A DNA stretch of 64,000 nt from Gemmatimonadaceae bacterium (GTDB taxonomy: Bacteria > Gemmatimonadota > Gemmatimonadetes > Gemmatimonadales > Gemmatimonadaceae). This document shows, one piece after another, positions 20,711 through 30,837 of the stretch (the first letter of the stretch is position 1; each line of letters starts with the position of its first letter). Where the stretch lies: assembly GCA_025931335.1 (NCBI GenBank), contig JAICNG010000004.1:1-64000 (forward strand), given 5' to 3'. The notes beneath the pieces are model-generated. The model was not told the DNA's origin. It made no database searches and saw only the letters and a list, made by a program, of their open reading frames with translations. The translations under genes were made by a program, and so were the position numbers.

Positions 20711-20792
20711 GAGCAACGAGGAATGAGCGGTGAGGAAATCGATTGAATGTTTCTCGTCGATCCGATTCCCCACTGCTCATTCCTCACTGCTC
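20711..20792. repeat. Quasi-palindrome (family D, 7-nt units); right arm overlaps the tadA 3' end
   Basis: Arms 20711-20746 and 20757-20792; GAGCAACGAGGAATGAGCGGTGAGGAA against TTCCCCACTGCTCATTCCTCACTGCTC. Confidence 0.82.
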
Positions 20793-21251
20793 GTTCCTCA
20801 TTCCTCCGAAGAACTCCCTCAGCACTCCTCCACACTCTTCCGCCAGCACTCCAGCGACGACTTCCGGCCGATGGTTCAGGCGCGGGTGGCGAACGATGTC
20901 ACCGACGGAACCCGCCATTCCCGCCTTCTCGTCCCACGCGCCGAACACCAGCAGCCGCAGACGCGACAGCACCATCGCCCCCGCGCACATCGCGCACGGC
21001 TCCAGCGTGACATAGAGCGTACAGTCCTCGAGCCGCCATGAGCGACGCACGCGGGCGGCTTCGCGCAACGCCAGTAACTCGGCGTGCGCGGTGGGATCCT
21101 GGTCGCGCAGCGTGCGATTCGCCGTCAGCGCGAGGACGTCGCCCCCAGACACGACCAGCGCGCCAACGGGGACGTCCCCGTGGCGCGCCGCCTCACGAGC
21201 CGCCGCGAGCGCCTGCCGCATGAACGGCTCGTGCGCGTCTAGATGCGCCAC
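20784..21251 (-). CDS. tadA: tRNA adenosine(34) deaminase
   Basis: HAELLALREA...CTLYVTLEPCAMCAGAMVLSRL. Confidence 0.93.
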   Translation of the reverse strand: MAHLDAHEPFMRQALAAAREAARHGDVPVGALVVSGGDVLALTANRTLRDQDPTAHAELLALREAARVRRSWRLEDCTLYVTLEPCAMCAGAMVLSRLRLLVFGAWDEKAGMAGSVGDIVRHPRLNHRPEVVAGVLAEECGGVLREFFGGMRNEQ

Positions 21252-21287
21252 GCGATGCCGAGCGCGCTCATGGGAGAATACCCGCCG

Positions 21288-23909
21288 CTAGTGGGCGCCA
21301 GCTCCCGCCGGCACCGCTTCCCCCACCTTCTCGAACGTCAACTCGCCGTTCGCCCCCACCCCGACCACCACGTGGTCGCCCTCGCCAAACCGTCCCTCGA
21401 GCACGGCGAGCGCCAGGGGATTCTGAATCAGCCGCTGGATGGCGCGCTTGAGCGGACGCGCCCCGAACGATGGATCGTACCCTTCCTCGGCGATCGCACG
21501 GCGCGCCTCCGGCGTGAGCTCGATCGTCATCTTCCGCTCCGCGAGCAGCTGCTCCAGCCGGCGAAGCTGCAGGTCGATGATCCTGTCGAGCTGCTCCATC
21601 CCGAGCGGGTGGAAGATGATGATGTCGTCGACGCGATTGAGAAACTCCGGCTTGAACTGGCGCCGCAGCTCCGAGGTCACGACGGTCTCCACCTCCGCCC
21701 AGTCGCGCGTGCCGCGCTCGAGGATGAAGGAGCTCCCGACGTTCGACGTCATGATGATGACCGTGTTGCGGAAGTCGACTGTCCGCCCCTGCGAGTCGGT
21801 GAGGCGGCCGTCATCGAGAATCTGGAGCAGGATGTTGAACACGTCGGGATGCGCCTTCTCGATCTCATCGAACAGCACCACCGAATACGGGCGCCGGCGC
21901 ACCGCTTCGGTGAGCTGTCCCCCTTCCTCGTAGCCCACGTATCCGGGCGGCGCTCCAATGAGACGCGCGACGGCGTGCTTCTCCATGTACTCCGACATGT
22001 CGATGCGCACCATCGCGTGCTCGTCATCGAAGAGGAATTCGGCGAGCGCGCGCGCGGTCTCGGTCTTCCCGACGCCGGTGGGGCCGAGGAAGATGAACGA
22101 GCCGATGGGCCGGTTGGGATCCTGAAGGCCGGCGCGCGAGCGGCGCACCGCGTTCGCCACGGCATGGATGCCTTCCGGCTGCCCGACGACGCGCTCGCCG
22201 AGGTGGTCCTCGAGCTTCGTGAGGCGCTCGCGCTCGCTCTCCATCATCCGCGTCACGGGGATGCCCGTCCACTTGGCGACGATCTCCGCGATGTCCTCGG
22301 CGGTGACCTCCTCCTTGAGGAACCGCTTGCCCCCGGACTGCCGCTGCCCCAGCTGTAGTTCGGTCTCGCGGAGCTGCGTCTCGAGCTGCGGGATGCGCCC
22401 GTACGAGATCTCTGCCGCCTTGCCAAGGTCGCCCGAGCGAGCCGCCTGCTCGGCCTGGATGCGCAGCTCCTCGATCTCCTGCTTGATCTTGGCCACTTTC
22501 TGGAGCGACTCCTTCTCGGTCTGCCACTGGGCCTTCATCGCCCCCGAGCGCTCCTTCAGCTCGGCGATCTCCCGCTCGAGCGCGCCGCGGCGCTGTACCG
22601 AGGCGGCGTCCTTCTCCTTTTGCAGCGCCTGGCGCTCGATCTCGAGCTGCACGATGCGGCGCTCCACCTCGTCGATCTCCTGCGGCAGCGAGTCGATCTC
22701 GATGCGGAGCCGCGACGCCGCCTCATCGATCAGATCGATCGCCTTGTCGGGAAGGAACCGGTCGCCGATGTACCGGTGGGAGAGCGTGGCGGCGGCGACG
22801 ATGGCGCCATCGGTGATGCGCACGCCGTGATGGGTCTCGTACCGCTCCTTCAACCCCCGGAGGATGGCGATCGTATCTTCGACGCTGGGCTCGCCGACGT
22901 ACACCGGCTGGAAGCGGCGCTCGAGGGCGGCGTCCTTCTCGATGTGCTTGCGGTACTCGTCGAGGGTGGTCGCGCCGACCACGCGCAGCTCGCCTCGCGC
23001 CAGCAGCGGCTTGAGCATGTTGCCGGCATCCATCGCGCCCTCGGCCGCGCCGGCCCCGACCAGCGTATGCATCTCGTCGATGAAGGTGACGAACTGTCCT
23101 TCGTTCGACGTAATCTCCTTCAGCACCGCCTTGAGGCGCTCCTCGAATTCGCCGCGGAACTTTGCGCCGGCGATCAGAGCACCGAGGTCGAGCGCGACGA
23201 GGCGCTTGTTCTTGAGGCTCTCGGGCACGTCGCCGTTGATGATGCGCTGCGCGAGCCCTTCCACGATGGCCGTCTTGCCGACGCCCGGCTCGCCGATGAG
23301 CACCGGGTTGTTCTTCGTGCGACGCGACAGCACCTGCACCACCCGCCGGATCTCTTCGTCGCGCCCAATGACCGGATCGAGCTTTCCCTTGCGGGCGGCG
23401 TCGGTGAGATCGCGGGTGTACTTCTGAAGCGCCTGATACTGGTTCTCGGGAGTCTGGTCGGTCACGCGGTGCGCGCCGCGGACGACTTTCAGCGCCTGGA
23501 CGAGCGCGTCCCGCGTGGCCCCCGCAGACGAGAGCACCGCGAAGCTGTCCGTTCCGCGGACGTCCGCCAGCGCGACGAGGAGGTGCTCCGTCGACACGAA
23601 CTCGTCGCCGAGCGACTTCGCGAACTCGTCGGCCTTGTCCATGACCTGGTGCAGCTCCCGAGACAGTGTCGGCTGCGCGCCGGTCTGCTTCGGGTAGCGC
23701 GCAATCTCCCGCTCCACGCGCGAGCGCAAATCACTGACGTTGCCGCCGATCTTGTGGAGGAGGGGAACGACGATCCCTTCCTCCTGCTGGAGCAGCGCAA
23801 GCAGAAGGTGCGCGTCGTAGACGAGTGGGTTGCCGGTTCGGCGAGCAATCGACAACGCCTCGTTGAGCGCTTCGGCAGCCTTGACGGTCAGGCGATCGGA
23901 GCTAATCAT
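21288..23909 (-). CDS. clpB: ATP-dependent chaperone ClpB
   Basis: Two AAA modules ([37 protein letters not shown]), M-domain coiled coil, KWTGIPV. Confidence 0.97.
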   Translation of the reverse strand: MISSDRLTVKAAEALNEALSIARRTGNPLVYDAHLLLALLQQEEGIVVPLLHKIGGNVSDLRSRVEREIARYPKQTGAQPTLSRELHQVMDKADEFAKSLGDEFVSTEHLLVALADVRGTDSFAVLSSAGATRDALVQALKVVRGAHRVTDQTPENQYQALQKYTRDLTDAARKGKLDPVIGRDEEIRRVVQVLSRRTKNNPVLIGEPGVGKTAIVEGLAQRIINGDVPESLKNKRLVALDLGALIAGAKFRGEFEERLKAVLKEITSNEGQFVTFIDEMHTLVGAGAAEGAMDAGNMLKPLLARGELRVVGATTLDEYRKHIEKDAALERRFQPVYVGEPSVEDTIAILRGLKERYETHHGVRITDGAIVAAATLSHRYIGDRFLPDKAIDLIDEAASRLRIEIDSLPQEIDEVERRIVQLEIERQALQKEKDAASVQRRGALEREIAELKERSGAMKAQWQTEKESLQKVAKIKQEIEELRIQAEQAARSGDLGKAAEISYGRIPQLETQLRETELQLGQRQSGGKRFLKEEVTAEDIAEIVAKWTGIPVTRMMESERERLTKLEDHLGERVVGQPEGIHAVANAVRRSRAGLQDPNRPIGSFIFLGPTGVGKTETARALAEFLFDDEHAMVRIDMSEYMEKHAVARLIGAPPGYVGYEEGGQLTEAVRRRPYSVVLFDEIEKAHPDVFNILLQILDDGRLTDSQGRTVDFRNTVIIMTSNVGSSFILERGTRDWAEVETVVTSELRRQFKPEFLNRVDDIIIFHPLGMEQLDRIIDLQLRRLEQLLAERKMTIELTPEARRAIAEEGYDPSFGARPLKRAIQRLIQNPLALAVLEGRFGEGDHVVVGVGANGELTFEKVGEAVPAGAGAH

Positions 23910-24034
23910 CGGTTCGCACCTTGATAAAGTACATCATTATCGGCGGCGTAAGCGTCACACAGGCAACGTCGAGCAAGTGCCGTTCCGTGGATGGCTGCCG
24001 ACTGTGCCCACCGGCGCTGCCGGCGTGGCGCGGG

Positions 24035-24688
24035 CTACGGCTCCTGCGTCGAACCGTTCGCTGATTTCTGCCGGATCGACACTCGTGCCGAATCGAGCAG
24101 CGCGAAGACCACCTCGTCGGTCGCCGCGCTCAGCCCGGCGATGATCCCCTCCATGGTCCCATCGGGAACCGGCCGCTCCACGCGCGCCGCTCCCGACCAC
24201 ACGATGGAATCGTCCTCGATGCGGATGAGGCTCGCCTCCAGGTTCACCGCCACGAAGACGTCGTTGCCGCGATCGATCTCCTCGAACTCCCGGACGGTCC
24301 CTCGCCACCGATGAGTGAAGGTGCGCCGGGTGGGAGGATCGAACAACGCTCCGCCCCGCAATAGCGGCCTTTCCTGCACGAGGTCAGCCGTCCGGCGACC
24401 CAACATCTCCCCGAGTGGCATCGCCCACTCGCGGGATGGATACGCGGCGTAGCCGGATTCCCCCACGCGGTAGACGATCCCCCGTTGCCCGTACAGTCCC
24501 GGTGTGGTGTAGCGGGAGATGGCCAGTGCGCCCTCTGGAAGGTCGTCGACGACCACCGGGAGCGCCACGCTCGACGTCTCCGCTCTCGTTGGCATGAGGC
24601 GGTACATCTCGATCGGCGCAACCGTTCGCGCGCGGAAGCAGCCGAGGGCGAGAACGGCGAGGGCGAGGACCAACAGGCAACGGGTCAT
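24035..24688 (-). CDS. ABC-type transport auxiliary lipoprotein (PqiC-like)
   Basis: Lipobox LALGCFRA; position downstream of mlaD; PqiC/ABC_trans_aux-like pattern. Confidence 0.65.
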   Translation of the reverse strand: MTRCLLVLALAVLALGCFRARTVAPIEMYRLMPTRAETSSVALPVVVDDLPEGALAISRYTTPGLYGQRGIVYRVGESGYAAYPSREWAMPLGEMLGRRTADLVQERPLLRGGALFDPPTRRTFTHRWRGTVREFEEIDRGNDVFVAVNLEASLIRIEDDSIVWSGAARVERPVPDGTMEGIIAGLSAATDEVVFALLDSARVSIRQKSANGSTQEP

Positions 24689-25590
24689 TGCGCAGCCGGA
24701 CCCGCGGTTTTCTTCGGAGGCTGGCGTCGCGACAGCACGCTCGTCGGCTCCTTCTCGAGTCGATCGGCGAGCCGCGCGAGGTCCTCGGAAGCCGCCGAGA
24801 GGTTGTCGACGATGCGGCCCAGCCGATCGCCGTCGCCGGTGGCGTCCCGCATGTCGCCGATGAGGGCACGCAGGTCGCGCATGGCCGCCAGCGCCTCGCG
24901 TTGTGCCTGCCGCAGCCCCGGGCTCGCATCGCGGAAGGCGGTGTCGAGCGAGCCGATGAGCCGCTCGGTTCGAGTGAGCATCCCGGCGAGCTGGAGCGTG
25001 GCCTGATCCAGATTGTCGATCACCCGTCCCGAGCCGGCGGCGGCGTTGGTCAAAAGCGCGTCGACGCGCGACAGGGTCCGGTCGATGCGATCCCACGGGC
25101 TCGATGCGGCGATTCGCTCCACGCCGTGGAGGAGTGTGTCGGCCCGATCGAGGAAGACCGCCAGACGACTCATGGCGTCCTGAAAGGTGAGGTTGTCGCG
25201 CGTGGGCACACGGCTGCGGGGCGGGAGGGCGGCTGCCGTCGGCAGCCCCGCCTCGAGGTTGAGGTACGGCTGCCCGAGCAGGCCCACCTGCGTGATCGTG
25301 GCGTACGTGTCGACGCGCACCGGCGTCTGTGGCCGCACGCGAAAGGTCACATCGATTCGCGTGGGGTCCTCGGGGTCGAGCCTCAAGCGGGTAACCGATC
25401 CAACGATCAATCCGCCATATCGAACCTCATCGCCGAGGTTCAACCCGGCGACGTTCTTGAACGCCGCGCGGTATTCGCTTCCGCGATGGAACAGCGACGG
25501 ATAGCGCGCGAAGGCCACGATCGCTACGAGTACCAGGGCCGTTCCCCCCAGAAAGGCGAGGATGCCAAGGCGTGATTCAGCGCCCCTCAT
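24685..25590 (-). CDS. mlaD: MCE/MlaD family lipid transport protein
   Basis: YRAAFKNVAGLNLGDEVRYGGLIVGSVTRL MCE domain. Confidence 0.9.
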   Translation of the reverse strand: MRGAESRLGILAFLGGTALVLVAIVAFARYPSLFHRGSEYRAAFKNVAGLNLGDEVRYGGLIVGSVTRLRLDPEDPTRIDVTFRVRPQTPVRVDTYATITQVGLLGQPYLNLEAGLPTAAALPPRSRVPTRDNLTFQDAMSRLAVFLDRADTLLHGVERIAASSPWDRIDRTLSRVDALLTNAAAGSGRVIDNLDQATLQLAGMLTRTERLIGSLDTAFRDASPGLRQAQREALAAMRDLRALIGDMRDATGDGDRLGRIVDNLSAASEDLARLADRLEKEPTSVLSRRQPPKKTAGPAAQ

Positions 25591-26339
25591 TCGGACCCCC
25601 GTCGACGGAGAAGACCGCGTACGACCGGATGCTCGCTGTCGGCGAGGGAGCCGTGATCCCCCTCGTCGACGATGCGTCCCTCCGCCATGACATAGACACG
25701 CTTGGCGTTTCCAAAGGCGTAGCGAGCTTCCCGCGTGAAGATCACGACTCCAAAGCCGCCCCGCTCCTGCAATTGTCGCAAGGTCCGGTCAAGCTCGGAA
25801 GCCGCATGGGCGTCGAGCCCTTGCGTGGGCTCATCGAGTAGTAGGACGGGTGGGCGCAGGGCGAGGGCACGGGCGAGGGCGACGCGGCGTTGTGCGGCCC
25901 TGTCGAGCTCCCCGGGGGTCGCGTCCTGCGCAACAGCCAACCCGACCTCGGAGAGCAACTCCTGCGCCGCCTCCCGCGCCTCCTCACCCGTCGCGTGCGT
26001 ATGCTCGAGCAACGGCAGCTCGACGTTTTCGAGCACCGTGAGCCGCGAGAGCAGGGCCGCCCCCTCGAAAATAACGCCGAACCGCGTCCGCATGCGGCGC
26101 ACCACCGCGTCCGATTCCCCGCGCGCGTCGAACCGCTCGCCCTCGACGACGATCGACCCGGTGCGTGCCTCCTCGAGCGCCAGGAGGTGTCGCATGACGA
26201 TCGATTTTCCCGAGTGGATGGGGCCGAGGACGACGCTCGTCCCGGCGCGCCACGCCGTCAGCGAGATGTCGAAGATCACCGGCGACTCCTGGGGGCCGGT
26301 GAGGCCGGTGACCTCGAGCACGACGTCATTCGCTGGCAC
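25587..26339 (-). CDS. mlaF: ABC transporter ATP-binding protein MlaF-like (GTG start)
   Basis: VLGPIHSGKSIVMRHLLALE; LLLDEPTQGLDAHAA. Confidence 0.85.
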   Translation of the reverse strand: MPANDVVLEVTGLTGPQESPVIFDISLTAWRAGTSVVLGPIHSGKSIVMRHLLALEEARTGSIVVEGERFDARGESDAVVRRMRTRFGVIFEGAALLSRLTVLENVELPLLEHTHATGEEAREAAQELLSEVGLAVAQDATPGELDRAAQRRVALARALALRPPVLLLDEPTQGLDAHAASELDRTLRQLQERGGFGVVIFTREARYAFGNAKRVYVMAEGRIVDEGDHGSLADSEHPVVRGLLRRRGSE

Positions 26340-26340
26340 G

Positions 26341-27162
26341 TTAGGCGAGGCCGGGGATGAAGTAGAACACCACGTTGACCAGCGTGTCGGCGCCGAGAAC
26401 CCCCAGCACCGAGTACACCACGCCGCGCGTCGTGGCCTCACTGATCGCCGCGACGCGCCCCTCGACGTTGAGGCCCTCGTCGGCGGCCACGAATCCGATG
26501 ATGAACGCGAAGATGACGCTCTTGCCAAGGCCGACGATCAGGTCACGCATCTCGAACGCCGAGCGAAACTCCTCGACGAAGAAGTTGGTGCTGTAGTCGA
26601 GAAACAACGTGCTTCCGATCCACGCGCCGAAGATGATGAGCGCGTTGGAGAGGATGGTCAGCGCCGGGAGGCCGATCAACAGCGCGGCGAGCTTTGGCGC
26701 CACGAGATACTTCACGGGATCGAGCCCCATGGCGCGCAGTGCATCGATCTCGCCGCCCGCGCGCATCGCCGCGAGCTCTCCGGCGATGCCCGAGGCGCTG
26801 CGGGCGACGACGAGCAGCGCCGCCCCCACCGGTCCAAACTCGCGCGCCGTGAACCAGGCGATGGCGCGGATGCTCATCGCCTGTGCGCCGAAATCGAGCA
26901 GCTGCGACGCGATCTGGAAGATCGCGATCAGCCCGACGAGAACGGACGCGGGGACGACGAGCGGCAGGGCTCCGACACCGAGCGTCTCGACCTCCCGCTG
27001 GATGCCGGTTCGAACCGGGATGCGGCGCGAGACCGAGAGCCAGGCGAGCCAGTACAGCGAGCCGAGCACGAGCCGGCCGCGGCTGAGAATGCGTCCGGTC
27101 GTGGTGAGGAACGGGCGCCCGGGACGTGATCCCGAGCCGAGCTGTTCGCCGACTGACGTCAT
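26341..27162 (-). CDS. mlaE: MlaE family ABC transporter permease
   Basis: FGPVGAALLVVARSASGIAGELAAMRAGGEIDALRAMGLDPVKYLVAPK. Confidence 0.93.
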   Translation of the reverse strand: MTSVGEQLGSGSRPGRPFLTTTGRILSRGRLVLGSLYWLAWLSVSRRIPVRTGIQREVETLGVGALPLVVPASVLVGLIAIFQIASQLLDFGAQAMSIRAIAWFTAREFGPVGAALLVVARSASGIAGELAAMRAGGEIDALRAMGLDPVKYLVAPKLAALLIGLPALTILSNALIIFGAWIGSTLFLDYSTNFFVEEFRSAFEMRDLIVGLGKSVIFAFIIGFVAADEGLNVEGRVAAISEATTRGVVYSVLGVLGADTLVNVVFYFIPGLA

Positions 27163-27206
27163 GTGCGCTTGACCGGCGCGAGCGTGCGATCTAGCCTTCG
27201 CGCGCC

Positions 27207-27560
27207 ATGCAGATTGGAAGGATGGTGACACATTGCGTTTTCGCCGCCGCGGTCGCCGCGTGCGCGAGGACCGACCGCCCGGCGGTGATGGACGATTCGA
27301 CCTTCGTCACCGCAATGGCGGAGCTGCACGTCGTAGACCGAAACTATCAGCTGACCGAAGCCGCGCGCGACAGCTTGCGTCGGGCGGTGTTGCAGGCGCA
27401 AGGCCTCACCCCCGAGGTGCTCGAGCGCCAGGCCCGCCACTACGCGGACGATCCCGCGCACGCCTCGGCGATCTGGGGCGCCATCAACGCCAAGACGCGC
27501 GTGTTGACGGGTGACACGGCGCGGGCCGACCTGGGGCGGGGTCAAGAACAAACGCGGTGA
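27207..27560 (+). CDS. small DUF4296-like lipoprotein/secreted protein
   Basis: Signal/lipobox-like VAACART; FVTAMAELHVVDRNYQLTEAARDSLRRAVL. Confidence 0.55.
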   Translation: MQIGRMVTHCVFAAAVAACARTDRPAVMDDSTFVTAMAELHVVDRNYQLTEAARDSLRRAVLQAQGLTPEVLERQARHYADDPAHASAIWGAINAKTRVLTGDTARADLGRGQEQTR

Positions 27561-27582
27561 CGGCCGAAGCCGTCACCGCGTT
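27551..27582. terminator. Hairpin between convergent genes (bidirectional terminator-like)
   Basis: AACGCGGTGACGGC-CGAA-GCCGTCACCGCGTT, perfect 14-bp stem, no strong U-tract. Confidence 0.65.
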
Positions 27583-27608
27583 CCTGCGGTCATGCGCGCC
27601 GCCAGACG

Positions 27609-28046
27609 TCACTTGCTGACGATCATCTTCTTCACCTTGACCTCGCCATCGACCTCGATGCGATAGAGGTACACGCCCGAGGCGACTTCACGCGAGGAGC
27701 CGAGGTAGTGGCCATCCCAGTAGGCGGTGTACGCCCCGCACTTCAACCGCACGTTCAAGAGCTGCTGTCCCGTTCCCTGCAAGATCGGTACGGCAACGAG
27801 CTGCGCCAGAATGTTGTAGATCCTCAGGGACACCACGTGCTCCCGACCGGTCTCCTGACAGGTAGCCAGGTCGCCGATGACAAACGGGATCGTCGTGGTC
27901 GGGTTGAACGGGTTTGGGTAGTTCTGTCCCAGTTCAACTCCGGGGCGCTCACGAACCGGCGGGGGTTGAGCTTCCTGGGCTTGCCCGATCGTCGGTGCGA
28001 GTACGCCTAGGGCGAGCACACAGAGTGCTGCCCATCGGTGCCTCAT
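27609..28046 (-). CDS. small secreted protein consisting mainly of a T9SS/FlgD-Ig-like sorting domain
   Basis: Signal peptide then LGQNYPNPFNPTTTIPFVI...VSLRIYNILAQLV...YWDGHYLGSSREVASGVYLYRIEVDGEVKVKKMIVSK. Confidence 0.8.
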   Translation of the reverse strand: MRHRWAALCVLALGVLAPTIGQAQEAQPPPVRERPGVELGQNYPNPFNPTTTIPFVIGDLATCQETGREHVVSLRIYNILAQLVAVPILQGTGQQLLNVRLKCGAYTAYWDGHYLGSSREVASGVYLYRIEVDGEVKVKKMIVSK

Positions 28047-28183
28047 GCGCCTTCTCCAGACTGACGAAGTAAGAGGTCTCTCTCCCGCTCCTGGAAACAG
28101 GTGGTACGATCGCTTGCCGTGTTCGCGAACATAGGATGCGGTTCGGGCGGTGTCAAGCAACCCAAAAACGCATCTGAAGCAAA

Positions 28184-30034
28184 CTACGGACCTAACAATA
28201 CCCTTCCCGACGAACGCCGTTCCGTGATGTGGAGCCTGTCGCAGTACTCCAGGAACGGGATCAGGAACTTCCGGGAGAATCCGAGTATCTCCCGAAGCTC
28301 CGCCGGCGTGTGCTCCTCCCCCGGCCGCATGGTCGTGCGCAGACGCCCGATCAGGTCCTCCGCGGCAGCCCGGTGGAACCAGCGATCCGCCTCGACCGCC
28401 ACGAGGTGATGCTCGCGCTCGAGCAGCCGCAGAAGCGGGACCACGTCCGGTCCATGCATCGCCTCGAGCTCCCCGGCACTGGGCGGCTCTCGCCCGGCGC
28501 GCTCCAGTGTCTGGAGGAGGTCGTCCCGCAGTCGTGTCTGGCGATCGCTGAGGCGCGGCCCCCAGCCCCGCCGCGCGATCAGCCCCCCGTGCAGTTGGAG
28601 GTCCCCCGCCGCGACCGCCTCCTGGACGATCGCCTCGGTGACGTCCGCTGGTGCACCGAGCCGGGCGCGAATCGACTGGAGGGGTGCGCCCGGCTCGAGC
28701 GGGGCCCCCGCGTGGTGCTCGTCGACGAGGCGCAGCAGCGTCTGGCGCGCCCGCCGCACCGCCTCCACGGAGTACACTCGATCGCCGATCCGTCGCGTGC
28801 CTAACGACGCGTCCGGGCCGGCCAGCTCGGCGGCGTCACCGGGGCGCGCCCCGAGCCGGACGGGGAGCGAGGCGACGGCGACACCGCGCGGGCCCGCGTC
28901 GGCCAGATGTCGCTCGAGCCGCTCGGCGACGCTCGCCGCCGACTCGCGCCACGGCCGGGCGCGCCGGCCGTGCGGCGTCGGGTCGTCGATGATGCCGCCG
29001 CCTACGGTCACGAGCGGCGTTTCCCCGCGCAGGACGAAGCGATCTCCGGCTCGCGCGATCACCGGATCGTCGAGGACGATGCGCGCGGCGGCGGTGGACC
29101 CTGGCCGCACGATGCCACCCGCGGCGACGAGTCGAGCCCCGACATCGGCGGTGCCGAGGTGAAAGCGGAGCTGGGTCCGCGGCCCCAGCGCCCGTCGCGC
29201 ACTCGGCAACATCTCCACGTGCGCGAGCACGACGGTCGTTGGGAGCCACGAGTCATCCGCCACCAGCACCTGCCCGCGCCGCAGCTCCGACACCTCGACA
29301 CCGGCGAGTGCGACCGCTGCGCGCATTCCCGTCGTGGCGGCGGGGATCGAGCGGCCGTGCGATTCGAGACCGCGAACGCGCACGGCCTTACCCAGGGGCA
29401 TCACGCGGCCGACGCCCTCGCGCCGAAGGGTGCCGCTCCAGACCGTGCCGGTGACGACGGTGCCCGTTCCCTTGAGCGAGAACGCCCGATCGATCGGCAT
29501 CCGGAACAGGTCGTCGCCGTCCCGTGGCGGCAGCGCGACGGCAGCGGCAGCGATCGCATCACGGAGCCCGCCGATCCCTTCGCCGGACACCGTCGAGGTC
29601 GGCACAATGGACGCCGAGGCGAGCGGCGAGCCCGCCAACGTGGCGCGAATGTCGTCGCGCACGAGCTCGAGCCACTCGGCATCGACGAGGTCGCATTTCG
29701 ACAACGCCACGACACCCCCGCGAACCCCGAGCAATCGCAGAATGTTGAGATGCTCGCGCGTCTGCGGCATGATGCCTTCGTCAGCGGCGATGACGAGCAG
29801 CGCGAGATCGATGCCGGTCGCGCCGGCGACCATGTTGCGCACGAAGGCCTCGTGGCCCGGCACATCGACGACGCCCAGCATGAGGTCGTCGCGAAGGCGA
29901 AGCGGGGCGAATCCGAGGTCGATGGTGATGCCGCGCCGCTTCTCCTCCTCGAGGCGATCGGTGTCGACGCCGGTCAACGCCTTCACGAGCGCCGTCTTTC
30001 CGTGATCGACGTGGCCAGCCGTCCCGAGGATCAT
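28184..30034 (-). CDS. selB: selenocysteine-specific translation elongation factor SelB
   Basis: MILGTAGHVDHGKTALVKALTGVDTDRLEEEKRRGITIDLGFAPL; C-terminal winged-helix repeats. Confidence 0.95.
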   Translation of the reverse strand: MILGTAGHVDHGKTALVKALTGVDTDRLEEEKRRGITIDLGFAPLRLRDDLMLGVVDVPGHEAFVRNMVAGATGIDLALLVIAADEGIMPQTREHLNILRLLGVRGGVVALSKCDLVDAEWLELVRDDIRATLAGSPLASASIVPTSTVSGEGIGGLRDAIAAAAVALPPRDGDDLFRMPIDRAFSLKGTGTVVTGTVWSGTLRREGVGRVMPLGKAVRVRGLESHGRSIPAATTGMRAAVALAGVEVSELRRGQVLVADDSWLPTTVVLAHVEMLPSARRALGPRTQLRFHLGTADVGARLVAAGGIVRPGSTAAARIVLDDPVIARAGDRFVLRGETPLVTVGGGIIDDPTPHGRRARPWRESAASVAERLERHLADAGPRGVAVASLPVRLGARPGDAAELAGPDASLGTRRIGDRVYSVEAVRRARQTLLRLVDEHHAGAPLEPGAPLQSIRARLGAPADVTEAIVQEAVAAGDLQLHGGLIARRGWGPRLSDRQTRLRDDLLQTLERAGREPPSAGELEAMHGPDVVPLLRLLEREHHLVAVEADRWFHRAAAEDLIGRLRTTMRPGEEHTPAELREILGFSRKFLIPFLEYCDRLHITERRSSGRVLLGP

Positions 30035-30792
30035 CCCCGACTCCAGGGCGCGTGCTCCCACATCTCGAACGCGCGCAGCGCGCGATCCTGCGCGAGATGC
30101 TCATGTAGAAACTCGCGCAACAGCCGCTGGTGGGCGCGGCTGTCGGGATCGGACATCTTCCCGGGGCGCTCATCGGCCATCCACGCGCCGAGTCGCGCCC
30201 GCTCGGTGGCCGGGAGCGTTCGTCCCGATGGGTGCAGTCGCGCGCACGTCGCGCACAGCACCCCACCCGCCGTATGGCTGAACGGAACCGCGTCGGCGAG
30301 CGCAACCTCGGAGTGACACGCGCTGCAGCTGTCGAGCGACGGGGCGAACCCCAGCTCACCGACGAGCCGCCACGCGCCCGCGAGGGTCACCTCGCGTGTC
30401 TCGTCAGGCGCGGCCAGCGCCAGCTCGTCGAGCGAGCGCGAGAGCGCATCGAACAGCGAGACCTGCCGCTCGTCGGTCGCGAAGCGCAGCACCAGCTCGG
30501 CGAGCGCGGAGGCCCCCGCGAAGCGACCCAGATCGGAGGCGAGCCCGGGACGCGCGTGGGTGGGATCGAATGCACACAGCGTCTGGAGGTCGCGCTGCTC
30601 GCGCACCTGCACCTCGACCGTGCCTTCGGCGAACAGGTCGAGAGAGCTGCCGAAGCGCTTCGTGGACCGTCGGGCCCCGCGCGCCAGCACCGAGAGCACC
30701 CCGGCTTCGCGGGTCGCCAGGCGGAGAATGCGTGACGTCTCGGAGTAATCGAATGCGTGGAGGACGATCGCGTCGGTGACGAGCAAGGGCAT
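30031..30792 (-). CDS. recO: DNA repair protein RecO
   Basis: MPLLVTDAIVLHAFDYSETSRILRLATREAGVLSVLARGARRS. Confidence 0.92.
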   Translation of the reverse strand: MPLLVTDAIVLHAFDYSETSRILRLATREAGVLSVLARGARRSTKRFGSSLDLFAEGTVEVQVREQRDLQTLCAFDPTHARPGLASDLGRFAGASALAELVLRFATDERQVSLFDALSRSLDELALAAPDETREVTLAGAWRLVGELGFAPSLDSCSACHSEVALADAVPFSHTAGGVLCATCARLHPSGRTLPATERARLGAWMADERPGKMSDPDSRAHQRLLREFLHEHLAQDRALRAFEMWEHAPWSRG

Positions 30793-30837
30793 GCCCGTAA
30801 AATACGGATCGGCGCGGAGAGGGCACAGAGGGGGATA

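Noticed and set aside
20331-20792. Possible CRISPR array around the tRNA-Ser genes
   Set aside because: Repeats are inverted, of differing length and separated by tRNA genes; no constant spacer length and no cas genes.
23910-24034. CIRCE/HAIR-type heat-shock operator upstream of clpB
   Set aside because: No TTAGCACTC-N9-GAGTGCTAA or CTTGAGT-N7-ACTCAAG inverted repeat found; the region also lacks the periodic palindromes.
28047-28183. Periodic palindrome in the selB-sorting-domain gap
   Set aside because: The gap is long and relatively AT-rich but shows no inverted 7/9-nt array; probably a promoter region.
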